Source of the DNA: Sinorhizobium sp. B11
GTDB lineage: Bacteria; Pseudomonadota; Alphaproteobacteria; Rhizobiales; Rhizobiaceae
Reading direction: 5' to 3'
DNA length: 64,000 bases
NCBI GenBank assembly: GCA_039725955.1
Contig: CP091034.1
Location: 3,224,001-3,288,000 of the forward strand
Part shown: positions 1-8,341 of the stretch, piece after piece
How the letters are laid out: each line of letters opens with the position of its first letter
Numbering within the stretch: the first letter of the stretch is position 1
Notes under the pieces: model-generated
Databases searched by the model: none
Told to the model about the DNA's origin: nothing
Seen by the model: only the letters and a program-made list of their open reading frames with translations
Position numbers and translations under genes: made by a program

Positions 1-2215
1 GCGAGATGTTTCCGCGTTCAGGATGGTTCCATCTGAGCAGTACCTCGTAGCCGGTCGTCTTGCCGGTCGCGACCGACTTCTGCACCTGATAGTGAAGGTA
101 CATCTGGTCACGCTCGATCGCGGTCCAGAGGTCACGCGCCAGCCTTCGTCTGTCACGAGACGCTTCATCCATGGATTCTTCATAGAAGCAGACATTGCGC
201 CCGACCTCATGCTTTGCACGATACATGGCCAAATCTGCGTTTGCGAGAAGCGTTTCGGCATTTTCGCCGGCCTCGGGGTAAAGTGCGACGCCAACGCTGG
301 CGCCGGGGATGATATGGTGTCCCTCGAAATCCATCTTCTCCATGAGCGTAGCTTCCAGCCGCGCAACGAAGTCGTCAAGCTCTGCCCTGTCGTTGAAGCG
401 CTTCACGGCTGCGAACTCATCGCCGCCAAGTCGGGCGACGAGCTCCTCGTCGCGCAGGATTCCGTTCAAGCGGGCGGCCAATGTGCTCAACACGAAATCA
501 CCTGCGACATGACCCATCTGGTCATTGATTTCTTTGAACTTGTCCAGGTCGATGCCAATCACCGCAACCTTGCTCGACAGCCTTTTGGCGATTGTCAGCT
601 GATGTGAGAGATAGTCGTTGAACGTGGGACGGTTAGGAAGGCCAGTCAACGCATCGTGCTTGGCCATGAACGCGATTTTCTCTTCGCGTGCCAGTCGTTC
701 GGTAATGTCTTCGAATGTCGTAACCCAGCCGCCATCCGCCAGAACGTTGAATGTCGCAAGAATCGAGCGACCGCTCGTCGTCTGATGCACCAGGGTTTTC
801 TGGCCGGAGCGCATGGTCGCCATATGCCGGCGATAATGATCGGTCGCCCTTGTATCTGCGGCGTCGCCATCGCCAAAGACGATCTGATAGCCGCTGCGAA
901 CGATCTCGGAATAGGCAAGGCCCGGGCGAATGAAATTCTCGGGAAACCCGAAGAGCTGGCTATATCTGGCGTTTGCGAGGATCAGCCGCTCATTGCGGTC
1001 GAACATCGAGATGCCCTGGCTCATGTTCTCGAGTGCCAGATCGAGGTTCCTCGATACTTCCCTGATCCGATCCCCGTCGATCTTTGCCTGCGTGATATCG
1101 CGGGTAATCTTCACGTATCCGATGAGATGATGGTCATCATCATACACGGGTTGGATGACGACATGTGCCCAGAACGAGGATCCATCCCTGCGAAAACGCA
1201 GCCCTTCCGCTTCAAATCTGCCGTTGGCGAGAGCGGATTGGAGCGCACGCTGCGGAAGACCATTCTTCTGATCCTCTTCGGAGTAGAACCGTGCGAAGCT
1301 CTGGCCGACGATTTCAGCGGCGCTATAGCCCTTGGCGCGTTCCGCCCCGGTATTCCAGTTCGTCACGATGCCTGAAGGGTCGAGCATGTAGATTGCGTAA
1401 TCTGTCACGCCCTGCAGGAGCAGCTCGAACCTGGTTTCGCTTGCACTCGCCTGCCTGGCGGCGCGAAACGCAATGATCGATGCCGAAATGCCCGAGGCGA
1501 GCATTGAGATCGATACGGCAAGAATGGTCGCCAGAAGAAACGGCTTCGAAAGCGCCTGCGGCTCGATCGCGTTTGCGCCTCCTTCGATAATCGTCAGCGC
1601 CCCCATCGCGGTGAAATGCATGAGGACGATGCCGAGTGATAGTGCGGACGCTGCAGAGAGAATGCTCCAGTTCGAGCCCTTCCAGTTCTTTGTGAGCGTA
1701 AATCCCCAGGTCGCCATGGCCGCCGATATGATCAGCGCAACGACAACGAGATACCGATCCCAGACGATGGTCCCTGGAACCTGGAGTCCGGCCATGCCGA
1801 TGAAATGCATGGCTGCGACGCCGACGCCAAAAGCCAGGCCCGCGGCAATATTGGCCTGGGAGCCCGCAAGTGACACGGCAGCAAGGCCGGCCACAAAAGT
1901 GGAGGCAAAGGCCGCGCCGAGTGAAATAAGCGTCAGATCGCGATCAAAACCGACGACGATGCCCGGATCATAGGCGAGCATCGCGACGAAATGCGTCGAC
2001 CAGATACCGAAGCCGCCCGCTGCCCCGGCCACGGAAAGCCAGATCCAGCGCGGCACACCTTTTGCCCTGCCAGCGCTTCTCAAGAACAGGATCGTTCCCA
2101 GATTGGACACAAGGCATAGTGCGGCAGCCAGGAGAACCAGCGTCAGGTCATGTTGGTATGTCAGGCAGTATGCGATCGCAAACATGAGAAAACCCATTCT
2201 TTTCAAGCCTGACAT
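1..2215 (-). CDS. MHYT-PAS-GGDEF-EAL c-di-GMP signalling protein (C-terminus beyond window)
   Basis: Putative membrane-bound enzyme making and/or breaking cyclic di-GMP. About 738 residues are visible; the reading frame runs off the left edge inside the EAL domain. The N-terminal ~230 residues are hydrophobic helices with the histidine-bearing segment STHFVAMLAY typical of MHYT sensors. Two PAS-like regions follow (about 250-370 and 380-500; the first contains GERAKGYSAAEIVGQSF). The GGDEF domain has an intact LGGDEF motif near residue 597. The EAL domain begins at YEVLLRWNHPERG near residue 725. The I-site position reads RDEE rather than RxxD, so product inhibition may be altered. Starts at 2197 and 2185 are also in frame; 2215 is the longest and none has a strong ribosome site. 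Domain assignment is firm; the net enzymatic direction is not. Confidence 0.9.
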   Translation of the reverse strand, partial: MSGLKRMGFLMFAIAYCLTYQHDLTLVLLAAALCLVSNLGTILFLRSAGRAKGVPRWIWLSVAGAAGGFGIWSTHFVAMLAYDPGIVVGFDRDLTLISLGAAFASTFVAGLAAVSLAGSQANIAAGLAFGVGVAAMHFIGMAGLQVPGTIVWDRYLVVVALIISAAMATWGFTLTKNWKGSNWSILSAASALSLGIVLMHFTAMGALTIIEGGANAIEPQALSKPFLLATILAVSISMLASGISASIIAFRAARQASASETRFELLLQGVTDYAIYMLDPSGIVTNWNTGAERAKGYSAAEIVGQSFARFYSEEDQKNGLPQRALQSALANGRFEAEGLRFRRDGSSFWAHVVIQPVYDDDHHLIGYVKITRDITQAKIDGDRIREVSRNLDLALENMSQGISMFDRNERLILANARYSQLFGFPENFIRPGLAYSEIVRSGYQIVFGDGDAADTRATDHYRRHMATMRSGQKTLVHQTTSGRSILATFNVLADGGWVTTFEDITERLAREEKIAFMAKHDALTGLPNRPTFNDYLSHQLTIAKRLSSKVAVIGIDLDKFKEINDQMGHVAGDFVLSTLAARLNGILRDEELVARLGGDEFAAVKRFNDRAELDDFVARLEATLMEKMDFEGHHIIPGASVGVALYPEAGENAETLLANADLAMYRAKHEVGRNVCFYEESMDEASRDRRRLARDLWTAIERDQMYLHYQVQKSVATGKTTGYEVLLRWNHPERGNIS

Positions 2216-2598
2216 CGATCTGACCGCGTTAAAGAAGGGATAATCCGGCGCCTTTGCAGGCAAAGTGGAACCTTCTGTTCGACTTTGTGATTAACGCCCG
2301 GACAACGAAAGCTTATCAGTGGTTTTGGTGCCACCCTCGCAATACCAACGATTGCATTGCGCGATTTTTCGGGTGTATTACGGCAAGACGCGATGGGCAG
2401 GATATGGCCGACGACATGCTCTTCTCGACAGAGCCTGTCACCGCTTGCGTTTCCGTGACACTTATATTATAGGCCACGCGTCCGCGTAGACACCCTTGGA
2501 GGCAACGCGGATGAGGACGGGCACGCCCGCCTCCGGTCCGACGGCACAAGGCTTTTTGCCCGCCGCGGGCTCTCCAAATAACCTCGAAAGGACTAGCC
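2216..2598. other. 383-bp intergenic region between divergent genes
   Basis: This gap lies between the divergently transcribed MHYT protein and rplY and should carry promoters for both. An AT-rich patch around 2458-2473 (cttatattatag) is the best -10 candidate for rplY, which would give a GC-rich leader of about 125 nt. The leader contains short self-complementary runs around 2515-2575, such as gcccgccgcgggc. I see no convincing coding sequence or RNA gene here. Confidence 0.4.
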
Positions 2599-3210
2599 AT
2601 GAGCCACGAAACTTACGAGCTCAAGGCCGAGGCGCGCGAACGGGTTGGTAAGGGGTCCGCCCGTGAACTCCGCCGCAACGGCTTTATTCCCGCTGTCATC
2701 TATGGTGACAAGCAGGCCCCGATTTCCATCGCTATCAACACCAATGAGGTGACGAAGCGCATTCATGCCGGTGGCTTCATGACCACCGTTGCGACCATCG
2801 ACGTCGACGGCAAGAAGTACCAGGTTCTGCCGAAGGACTACCAGCTCGATCCGGTCCGCGACTTCACGATGCACGTCGACTTCCTGCGCGTATCTGGCAA
2901 CACCCAGGTTACCGTTGAAATCCCGGTTCACTTCGTCAACGAAGACAAGTCCCCGGGCCTCAAGGTCGGCGGCGTTCTGAACATCGTTCGTCACGAAGTC
3001 GAAGTTCAGTGCCCGGCAAACGCGATCCCGGAATTCTTCACGGTTGACCTCTCCGGCCACAAGATCGGCGACAGCATCCACATTTCGGAAGTCACGCTGC
3101 CGAAGGGTGTTACGCCCACTATCGCCGATCGCGACTTCACGATCGCAACGATCGTTGCTCCGGCTGCAGGCATCGACGAGTCCGCTGCCGAAGGCGAAGC
3201 AGAAGCCTGA
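2599..3210 (+). CDS. rplY: 50S ribosomal protein L25 (general stress protein Ctc form)
   Basis: This 203-residue protein is the long Ctc/TL5 form of L25, which binds 5S rRNA in the large subunit. It starts MSHETYELKAEARERVGKGS, with the conserved GKGSARELRRNGFIPAVIYG segment over residues ~16-36, then the beta-barrel 5S-binding domain (~1-95) and the C-terminal Ctc extension (~100-190) containing the HFVNEDKSPGLKVGG segment. The tail is acidic (EGEAEA). The ribosome site is GAAAGGA about 8 nt before the ATG. A strong intrinsic terminator follows, so it is probably monocistronic here. In many bacteria rplY is directly followed by pth; here two signalling genes separate them. Confidence 0.97.
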   Translation: MSHETYELKAEARERVGKGSARELRRNGFIPAVIYGDKQAPISIAINTNEVTKRIHAGGFMTTVATIDVDGKKYQVLPKDYQLDPVRDFTMHVDFLRVSGNTQVTVEIPVHFVNEDKSPGLKVGGVLNIVRHEVEVQCPANAIPEFFTVDLSGHKIGDSIHISEVTLPKGVTPTIADRDFTIATIVAPAAGIDESAAEGEAEA

Positions 3211-3236
3211 TCGCTTCTACCAATTTGTAAAGCATA

Positions 3237-3268
3237 AGCCCGTTTTCCCTGAGGAAAGCGGGCTTTTT
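3237..3268 (+). terminator. Rho-independent terminator after rplY
   Basis: The arms gcccgttttcc and ggaaagcgggc form an 11-bp stem with one G-U pair around a ctga loop, followed by a T-run. It lies 27 nt past the rplY stop codon. Confidence 0.9.
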
Positions 3269-3395
3269 CATTTCCGGAAAAGGCCCATTTCAGCAACATT
3301 TAACACATTCATGGAAGCATGTTCCTGCTGGTTGCGAAGTCCCCGCCCTGCTGCGTGACCGCAGAATATTCCGACCCCGTGGAGCAAACGGAACC

Positions 3396-5753
3396 ATGAA
3401 TAATTCCGTTGAGAACAGATTTTTTGCGATTGTTTGCGGCGCGCTGCTTGTTTTTGTAGCCCCCCTTTTTGTTCTTTTTCTTTTCCTTTCCTCCGAACGC
3501 GCCGACAAGGAAATACGCGACCATATTTCCGTTCTTCTTGTTGCCAATGCCCAGGCGCTTGCCAAGCCGCTTTGGGATCTTGATGCCGACAGCGTAACCC
3601 AGATCAGCGCGACGGTCGTTTCGCAGGGTGCCATCGTTAAGGTGGAAGTGCGCGATCAATCCGGCCAGCTCGATGTCAGCCAGTCGACCATTCCGAGGTC
3701 ATTCGACGGTAAGCTGGTTCAGGTATCACGCGCCATCATCTACAACACCGTCGATGGGCCGAAAAACCTCGGCAGCATTTCCGTCTTCTATCCGGCACTC
3801 GGCCTGTTTTCCGGCCTGAAGCAGGAAGAGGTCGTTTTCGTCTCGATCTTCATCTTCGCGGTGCTGGCCGTTTTCGCCACCGCGCTCATCGGCAACCGCA
3901 TCTTCGTCATCCAGCCCCTGATGCGCCTGACGGCCGCAATCGAGGCGACACGCCAGCTCGGCTCCCGCCATCATGTCGACTGGCGGTCGAACGACGAAAT
4001 GGGCCGCCTCGCCCAGAGCTTCAACGAAATGCAGACGAAGCTCGAGAATGAGGAAACCGAGCTGAAGCTCGCGCATCGCCGCACCACCGATATCTATGAC
4101 CTGACGCCCGCCATGCTCTTCTCGCTCGACGACGAAGATCGCATCACCGCCGTCAGCGACTATTGGCTGCTTGCAACCGGTTATCACCGCGCCGCCGTCA
4201 TCGGCCGGAATTTCTCCGATCTCGTGACCTCCTTCACCCGCGACAAGTTCGTCAATCGCAAGAGCCAACGTGAGAACGGCACCGGTGACGTCACCGTCAA
4301 GTTCATCTGCATGGACGGCCGCATCATGGACGCCCTGATCATGGAGTCGGCGCTGACGACCCAAGGACAGGAAGGTCAGTCGCTCTCCGTCATGACCGAT
4401 GTGACGGAACTGAAGGCCTCCGAAGACCGCAATCATCGCCAGGCGATATCGGACCATCTGACAGGTCTGTTGAACCGCCAGGGCTTCGAAGCCGTACTCG
4501 ACAGCAAGATCGCAGCCGCCGATGCCGCCGATCAGGAACTCGCCTGCCTCTTCGTCGACCTCGACCGCTTCAAGTGGATCAACGACAATATGGGCCACGC
4601 CGCAGGCGACGCGGCCCTCATCGAACTCGTCGAGCGGCTGAAGACGTTGCTTGCTCCCTCCGATGAAGCTGCCCGTCTCGGCGGCGATGAATTCGCCATC
4701 CTGCTGCCCGCCAAGAATGCCGAGAAGCGCGCTCGCGCCATGTGCGACCAGATCGCTTCGATCTTCGAGACACCTTTCGGCCCGGACATGCATCTCAGCG
4801 CCTCTGTCGGCATCGCCATCTATCCGCGCCATGCTGCGACGGCAGCCGAACTGCTGCAGAAGTCCGACATGGCCATGTATGCCAAGAAGCGTGACGGCAA
4901 GAACGGCGCACGGATTTTCGACAACGGCATGCTCGACCATGCCCGCCGGCGTGCCGAGATCGAAGCGCATATCGAAGCCGGCCTCGCCGACGACTGGTTC
5001 GAGGCCTATCTCCAGCCGATCGTGAACCTCAACGGCCGCGGCATCGCGGGCTTCGAGGCGCTGATGCGCCTCAACCATCCGCAGAAGGGTCTTATGCCAC
5101 CGGCCGAGATCATCAGCGTGGCCGAAGAGACTGCCAAGATCGTTCGCGTCGGCAATGTCATCATGGAAAAGGCGATCGCCAATCTGGCGAAGATTTCTCG
5201 CCTGCCCGGCATGCAGAATACCTATCTCGCCATCAATTTCTCGCCGCTGCAATTCGAGCCGGCGCTCGCCGCCCGCCTCGCCGCCATCCTCGGCCGCCAC
5301 GGCATTCTGCCGGATCGTATCGTCGTCGAGATCACGGAAGCGGTGCTGATGCACGACAACCCGCAGATCCGCATGATCGTGACGGAACTGCGCCGTTTCG
5401 GTTGCCGCATCGCGCTTGACGATTTTGGTACCGGGTACTCGTCGCTGAGTTATCTCAATCGTTTTCCGGTCGACATCATCAAGATCGACCAGTCCTTCAC
5501 CCGCGCCATCAATGACGCTGACGATGACGTGCGCCAGAAGAGCCGCATGCTGATCGAGGGCATCACGACGCTGTCGCACAAGATGAACTGCACCGTGATT
5601 GCCGAAGGCATCGAGACCGAGGAAGAATGCGGCACCCTGCACCAGATGGGCCTCGATTATGGTCAGGGCTATCTGTTCCACCGTCCACAGAACGCCGCCA
5701 GGCTGATCGAGGAATTGAGCAGCTCGCTCTCGGATGTGGCGCGCGCTTCATGA
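3396..5753 (+). CDS. Membrane PAS-GGDEF-EAL c-di-GMP cyclase/phosphodiesterase
   Basis: This 785-residue inner-membrane protein has a transmembrane helix (~9-32), a periplasmic sensor region (~33-145), a second helix (~147-169), a HAMP-like linker (~170-222), a PAS domain (~235-345), a GGDEF domain with RLGGDEFAILLP near 427-437, and an EAL domain (~520-775). EAL catalytic motifs are intact: GFEALMRLNHP, VEITEAVL, DDFGTGYSSL, IKIDQSF and AEGIETEEE. The usual RxxD inhibitory site before GGDEF reads APSD, so feedback inhibition through it is unlikely. Both activities look possible. The downstream solute-binding gene begins 26 bp later and is probably co-transcribed, suggesting a periplasmic ligand input (inference). 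Confidence 0.93.
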   Translation: MNNSVENRFFAIVCGALLVFVAPLFVLFLFLSSERADKEIRDHISVLLVANAQALAKPLWDLDADSVTQISATVVSQGAIVKVEVRDQSGQLDVSQSTIPRSFDGKLVQVSRAIIYNTVDGPKNLGSISVFYPALGLFSGLKQEEVVFVSIFIFAVLAVFATALIGNRIFVIQPLMRLTAAIEATRQLGSRHHVDWRSNDEMGRLAQSFNEMQTKLENEETELKLAHRRTTDIYDLTPAMLFSLDDEDRITAVSDYWLLATGYHRAAVIGRNFSDLVTSFTRDKFVNRKSQRENGTGDVTVKFICMDGRIMDALIMESALTTQGQEGQSLSVMTDVTELKASEDRNHRQAISDHLTGLLNRQGFEAVLDSKIAAADAADQELACLFVDLDRFKWINDNMGHAAGDAALIELVERLKTLLAPSDEAARLGGDEFAILLPAKNAEKRARAMCDQIASIFETPFGPDMHLSASVGIAIYPRHAATAAELLQKSDMAMYAKKRDGKNGARIFDNGMLDHARRRAEIEAHIEAGLADDWFEAYLQPIVNLNGRGIAGFEALMRLNHPQKGLMPPAEIISVAEETAKIVRVGNVIMEKAIANLAKISRLPGMQNTYLAINFSPLQFEPALAARLAAILGRHGILPDRIVVEITEAVLMHDNPQIRMIVTELRRFGCRIALDDFGTGYSSLSYLNRFPVDIIKIDQSFTRAINDADDDVRQKSRMLIEGITTLSHKMNCTVIAEGIETEEECGTLHQMGLDYGQGYLFHRPQNAARLIEELSSSLSDVARAS

Positions 5754-5779
5754 ATTGACGAGATACGGGAGGTATCGCG

Positions 5780-6502
5780 ATGAAAAGGCTGCTGCTTCTT
5801 GCACTTCTTTCCCTGCCCTGCATTTCCGCGTCGGCGTCAGCCCAGACGGTAGCCTTCGTGACCGAGGAATACGCCCCTTTCAACTACCGCGACGGAAAGG
5901 TTATCAAGGGCGCGACCGTGGAACAGGTTCAGAAGGTGATGGCCGATATCGGCGTCGATTATACGCTCGACGTCATGCCCTGGGCCCGTGCCTTCAGTCT
6001 CGCACGCACGACATCGATGACCTGCGTCTTCGCGACCGCCCACAATGCCTCGCGCGACGGCCTGTTCAAATGGGTCGAGCCGCTTCTCGTCGACCGCAAC
6101 ATCCTGATTACCCGCCAGGGTTCAGGCGTCTCTGCCGCCAACCTCGAGGCGGCAAAGAAATACGTTATCGGCACACAGCGTGACGACTATACCGAAGTGA
6201 CACTCAAGGAGAAGGGCTTTACCAAGCTCGACGTCGCCAGCGATTTCAACGCGACGCTGCGCAAGCTGCTCGGCGGCCGTATCGACATGATGCCGATCTC
6301 CGAACTCTATTTCGACAAGCTGAAGGCTGACCAGCCGCTGGAAATGGTGACCGTGCTGTCCTCGCAGCCGATGGGAATTGCCTGCGAGAAGAACTTCCCG
6401 GACGATCTCCTTGCCCGCATGCAGGCCTCGCTGGACAAGCTGATTGCCAGCGGCGAACAGAAGCAGATCTTCACGAAATATGGCCTGCATCTGCTGAATT
6501 GA
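5780..6502 (+). CDS. Periplasmic solute-binding protein, family 3-like
   Basis: This 240-residue protein has a clear signal peptide (MKRLLLLALLSLPCISASASA, cleavage near 22) and then a bilobed family-3 solute-binding fold beginning VAFVTEEYAPFNYRDG. The segment GAAVEQ-like GATVEQVQKVMADIG and the late KQIFTKYGL helix fit this family. No ABC permease or ATPase gene is nearby. The upstream neighbour, 26 bp away, is a membrane GGDEF-EAL protein with a periplasmic domain. The protein may therefore serve as a ligand-presenting partner for that sensor instead of a transporter subunit; that is inference from gene order. Ligand unknown. Confidence 0.85.
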   Translation: MKRLLLLALLSLPCISASASAQTVAFVTEEYAPFNYRDGKVIKGATVEQVQKVMADIGVDYTLDVMPWARAFSLARTTSMTCVFATAHNASRDGLFKWVEPLLVDRNILITRQGSGVSAANLEAAKKYVIGTQRDDYTEVTLKEKGFTKLDVASDFNATLRKLLGGRIDMMPISELYFDKLKADQPLEMVTVLSSQPMGIACEKNFPDDLLARMQASLDKLIASGEQKQIFTKYGLHLLN

Positions 6503-6596
6503 TCGGCCGCCCGCCGTTCACGCCCGCCTTTGCCACTTGACTTTGCCGCCGTTTCGCGGTGGTGAACGCCAACAGCTCTTGCAAGGAAGACAGGCC

Positions 6597-7316
6597 ATGC
6601 TGATCATCGCGGGTCTCGGCAATCCCGGCGCGAAATATGCCGGCAACCGGCACAATATCGGCTTCATGGCGGTGGATGCCATCTATCGCCGCCACAGCTT
6701 TTCGCCCTGGTCGAGGAAATTCAAGGCCGAGATTTCCGAAGGTGAACTGGCGGGTGAGAAGGTGCTGCTGATCAAGCCGCAGACCTTCATGAACCTGTCG
6801 GGCGAAGCGGTCGGCGAAGCCATGCGCTTCTACAAACTGCAGCCTTCCGATCTCGTGGCGATCTATGACGAGCTCGATCTCCCGGCCGGCAAGGCGCGGC
6901 TGAAGACCGGCGGAGGCCATGGCGGCCACAATGGCATCAAGTCGCTCGACGCCCATTGCGGCAAGGAATACCGCCGCCTGCGCCTCGGCATCGGTCATCC
7001 AGGCGCCAAGGAACTCGTGCACAACCATGTACTTGGTGATTTCGCCAAGGTCGACCGGGATTGGCTGGAACCGCTGCTCGACACGCTCGCCGACAACGCC
7101 GACATGCTGGTCCGCAATGAAGATTCCCAGCTGATGAACAAGATTGCACTCGCGCTCGGCGGCGGCAAGGCGGAAGAGGAAAAGCCGAAGCCGGAGAAGA
7201 AGCCGGCAGGAAAGTCCCACATTCACCAGGCCCGCAATCACGGCCAGCAGAAGCTTCCGGCGACTGGCCCCATGGCCGAGATGCTGAAAAAGATGTTCGG
7301 CAACAAGGGCGACTGA
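6597..7316 (+). CDS. pth: Peptidyl-tRNA hydrolase
   Basis: This 239-residue cytosolic enzyme releases tRNA from peptidyl-tRNA that drops off ribosomes. The start at MLIIAGLGNPGAKYAGNRHN is supported by an AAGGAAGA ribosome site and matches the family's conserved N-terminus. Catalytic His sits in NRHNIGF, and the FMNLSG, DELDLPAGKARLKTGGGHGGHNG and RLGIGHPG motifs are all present. The last ~45 residues form a Lys/Pro-rich extension (EEEKPKPEKKPAGK) not needed for the fold but common in rhizobia. A GNAT gene follows after 5 bp. Confidence 0.97.
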   Translation: MLIIAGLGNPGAKYAGNRHNIGFMAVDAIYRRHSFSPWSRKFKAEISEGELAGEKVLLIKPQTFMNLSGEAVGEAMRFYKLQPSDLVAIYDELDLPAGKARLKTGGGHGGHNGIKSLDAHCGKEYRRLRLGIGHPGAKELVHNHVLGDFAKVDRDWLEPLLDTLADNADMLVRNEDSQLMNKIALALGGGKAEEEKPKPEKKPAGKSHIHQARNHGQQKLPATGPMAEMLKKMFGNKGD

Positions 7317-7321
7317 ACGCG

Positions 7322-7777
7322 ATGGCAGGCGGGGACTTCAGCATCCGGCCCGCGGCCGTCGGCGATTTACAGGGCCTGACCACGCTCTACCAGCACCTCA
7401 ACCCGACCGATCCGGTCCTCTCTGCTGATGTGGCAATGGAACGCTTTTGCGCCATTCTGGCGCAGCCCGGCATGACGGTCTTGATCGGCTTTGCCGGCGA
7501 GATCGCTGCCGCGACCGTCACGCTGGTCACCGTGCCCAACCTGACGCGCAATGGCGCCTCCTACGCACTGATCGAAAACGTCGTCACCCACGCTGATCAT
7601 CGCAAGCAAGGTTATGCCGGCAAACTCATCCGGCATGCGATTGAAGAGGCCTGGAACGTCGGCTGCTACAAGGTGATGCTGCTCACCGGATCCAAGAATC
7701 CGGCGACCCTGCGTTTCTATGAAAACTGTGGTTTCATGCAGGATAAGACCGGTTACCAAATCCGCCGCCCGTCTTGA
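7322..7777 (+). CDS. GNAT family N-acetyltransferase
   Basis: This 151-residue protein has a single GNAT fold. It starts with a beta strand FSIRPAAVGDLQGLTTLYQHL, has the core VVTHADHRKQGYAGKLIRHAIEEA with the R/Q-x-x-G-x-A/G acetyl-CoA-binding loop near residues 95-103, and a C-terminal LRFYENCGF motif. It begins 5 bp after the pth stop and is probably translated from the same messenger. Substrate is unknown; small-molecule or protein acetylation are both possible. Confidence 0.85.
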   Translation: MAGGDFSIRPAAVGDLQGLTTLYQHLNPTDPVLSADVAMERFCAILAQPGMTVLIGFAGEIAAATVTLVTVPNLTRNGASYALIENVVTHADHRKQGYAGKLIRHAIEEAWNVGCYKVMLLTGSKNPATLRFYENCGFMQDKTGYQIRRPS

Positions 7778-7801
7778 GACGCGCGTCCTTTCCTCCGGCC
7801 G

Positions 7802-8113
7802 CTATTCCTCAGGCTCCGTCGTGAACATCAGTGGAAAGCCCATCTCCTTGGCAAGGTCGATGGCTTCCTTGGCCTTCGTCTCCGCAATATCTTTGGTACA
7901 AACCACGACCACGCAGGAGCCGAGCTTGTGTGCCGTCATCATGACGCGGTAACCGGCCTCTTCGCTCATGCGAAAAACGACCTTAAGAACCACGGTGACA
8001 AATTCGCGTGGCGTATAATCGTCATTGACGAGAATGACCTTGTAGAGCTTCGGCTTGTCCAGCTTCGGCTTCACCCTGGTCTTGGGTTTTAAGGCAATGT
8101 CGTTGTCAGCCAT
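7802..8113 (-). CDS. clpS: ATP-dependent Clp protease adaptor ClpS2
   Basis: This 103-residue adaptor delivers N-degron substrates to ClpAP. It contains the conserved LVNDDYTPREFVTVVLKVVFRMSEE segment, with the Asn-Asp pair that binds the substrate alpha-amino group, and MTAHKLGSCVVVV plus a TTEPEE tail. The sequence resembles the ClpS2 paralogue described in Agrobacterium, which differs from the ClpS1 encoded beside clpA; clpA is not in this window. The start MADNDIALKPK is chosen over an upstream in-frame ATG at 8233 because it gives the family length. Confidence 0.92.
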   Translation of the reverse strand: MADNDIALKPKTRVKPKLDKPKLYKVILVNDDYTPREFVTVVLKVVFRMSEEAGYRVMMTAHKLGSCVVVVCTKDIAETKAKEAIDLAKEMGFPLMFTTEPEE

Positions 8114-8273
8114 CGGAAATCCGCCCGTTGATGACATGGGAAGGGGTTTGGATCTAACTAAGCTTTTTAGATTGCAGAATTTCGACACCTGGTGCCGGGG
8201 GAAATCCCGCGAGAGTAAGAATAATGCTGCCAAGCCCCGACGGCAAGGGAGCGGCGAGAAAAGCGCTCTAAGA

Positions 8274-8302
8274 CTTGACCGCTCCCCTCCTTTATCCCAT
8301 AG
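8274..8302 (+). promoter_or_regulatory. Candidate sigma-70 promoter for ychF
   Basis: A CTTGAC -35 element and a CCATAG -10 are separated by 17 bp, resembling the rhizobial CTTGAC-N17-CTATAT consensus. The ychF ATG lies 40 nt downstream. The -10 match is weak. Confidence 0.4.
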
Positions 8303-8341
8303 CCACGGCCAAGGATTTCTTGAGAACAGCAGGTTTCAGCC

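Noticed and set aside
3726..5681. 651-codon open frame on the minus strand under the GGDEF-EAL gene
   Set aside because: Shadow of the real gene; His/Asp/Gly-rich low-meaning product and no ribosome site.
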